Shown here: positions 63,820 through 64,000 of the stretch, one piece after another | How the letters are laid out: each line of letters opens with the position of its first letter | Numbering within the stretch: position 1 is the stretch's first letter | Assembly: GCA_933207985.1 (NCBI GenBank) | Contig: OW240915.1 | Location: 124,373,469 to 124,437,468 of the forward strand | Source of the DNA: Pelobates cultripes | Taxonomy: Eukaryota; Chordata; Amphibia; Anura; Pelobatidae | Reading direction: 5' to 3' | Length of the DNA stretch: 64,000 nt | Made by a program: the position numbers and the translations under genes | Notes under the pieces: generated by a model | Databases searched by the model: none | What the model was told of the DNA's origin: nothing | Seen by the model: only the letters and a program-made list of their open reading frames with translations

Positions 63820-64000
63820 CCTCTATGGCTAAGATCATCAAGCTTGATGATCTCAGCCAATCTGCACTGACACAGGAAGCACCTCTAGTGACCGTCTGAG
63901 TGTCTGTCACTAGGAAGCAATGTAAACACTGCCTTTTCTCTAAAAAGTCAGTGTTTACATTGAAAAGCCTGCAGGGACAGGCTATAGACACCAGAGCCAC
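63820..64000 (-). mobile_element. TTAA MITE fragment at the window edge
   Basis: Contains successive hairpins: AAGATCATCAAGCTTGATGA (about 63830-63853), CTAGTGAC...GTCACTAG (about 63884-63913) and AATGTAAACACTG...CAGTGTTTACATT (about 63920-63962), then CCTGCAGGGACAGGCTATAG, the inverse of the 12111 MITE. It is cut by the window end. Confidence 0.7.

Noticed and set aside
63828..63857. Hairpin near 63840 as a transcription terminator
   Set aside because: It is part of a chain of MITE hairpins, has no U-tract and a bacterial-type terminator would make no sense here.

Overview
This window looks like intergenic DNA from a large, transposon-rich vertebrate genome, most likely an amphibian and probably a frog. 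I see no intact host gene, tRNA, rRNA or CRISPR array. Almost everything recognisable is a mobile element or a satellite-like repeat. The organism call is an inference from the mixture present: TTAA-flanked hairpin MITEs, an Ngaro/DIRS retrotransposon, Ty3/gypsy elements with integrase before reverse transcriptase, Penelope-like elements, CR1/L2 LINEs, a Tc1 transposon and endogenous retroviruses (ERVs).

Layout. 1-5336: 3' half of a broken gamma-type ERV (RNase H, integrase, env, 3' LTR), interrupted by LTR insertions. 5393-13453: LTR fragments, hairpins and long purine, C-rich and CA/TG minisatellites, including a tandem duplication of about 2.3 kb. 13541-14480: Penelope-like remnant with a GIY-YIG domain. 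14790-19824: Tc1 transposon split by an L2/CR1-type LINE (15806-19158). 19838-27288: Ngaro-type tyrosine-recombinase retrotransposon with A1-B1A2B2 split direct repeats, split by a solo LTR. 28457-30356: two back-to-back solo LTRs sharing one 5-bp target sequence. 31434-34815: complete non-autonomous LTR retrotransposon inside a TTAA MITE. 34896-36696: CR1 LINE with a perfect 128-bp palindrome, then a gypsy integrase fragment. 36697-41276: a second non-autonomous LTR element carrying two nested solo LTRs. 41277-44788: inverted pair of CAGGGCC-ended elements with minisatellites. 44789-49094: Gmr1-like Ty3/gypsy element on the minus strand. 50418-55783: gag-only ERV with both LTRs. 55850-58779: second CAGGGCC locus. 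58780-62893: L2 3' end split by a non-autonomous, Penelope-like insertion with a hammerhead-like motif, itself hit by a solo LTR. 62941-64000: hAT-like hairpin element and a TTAA MITE.

The order of insertion can be read from target-site duplications (TSDs): GGTAA, GTTAT (three times), CCAAC, CCGGT, ATCCT and TATAT for LTR elements, ATGTGCT for the LINE, TA for Tc1, and a 17-bp repeat for the Penelope-like insertion. The best candidates for something undescribed are the two non-autonomous LTR elements. They share a tRNA-Leu primer site and a repetitive reading frame built from a recurring DG..VS..LQGCW / GEETTGLSPQ module, with no reverse transcriptase of their own. The Gmr1-like element has the same type of primer site and may be their helper.
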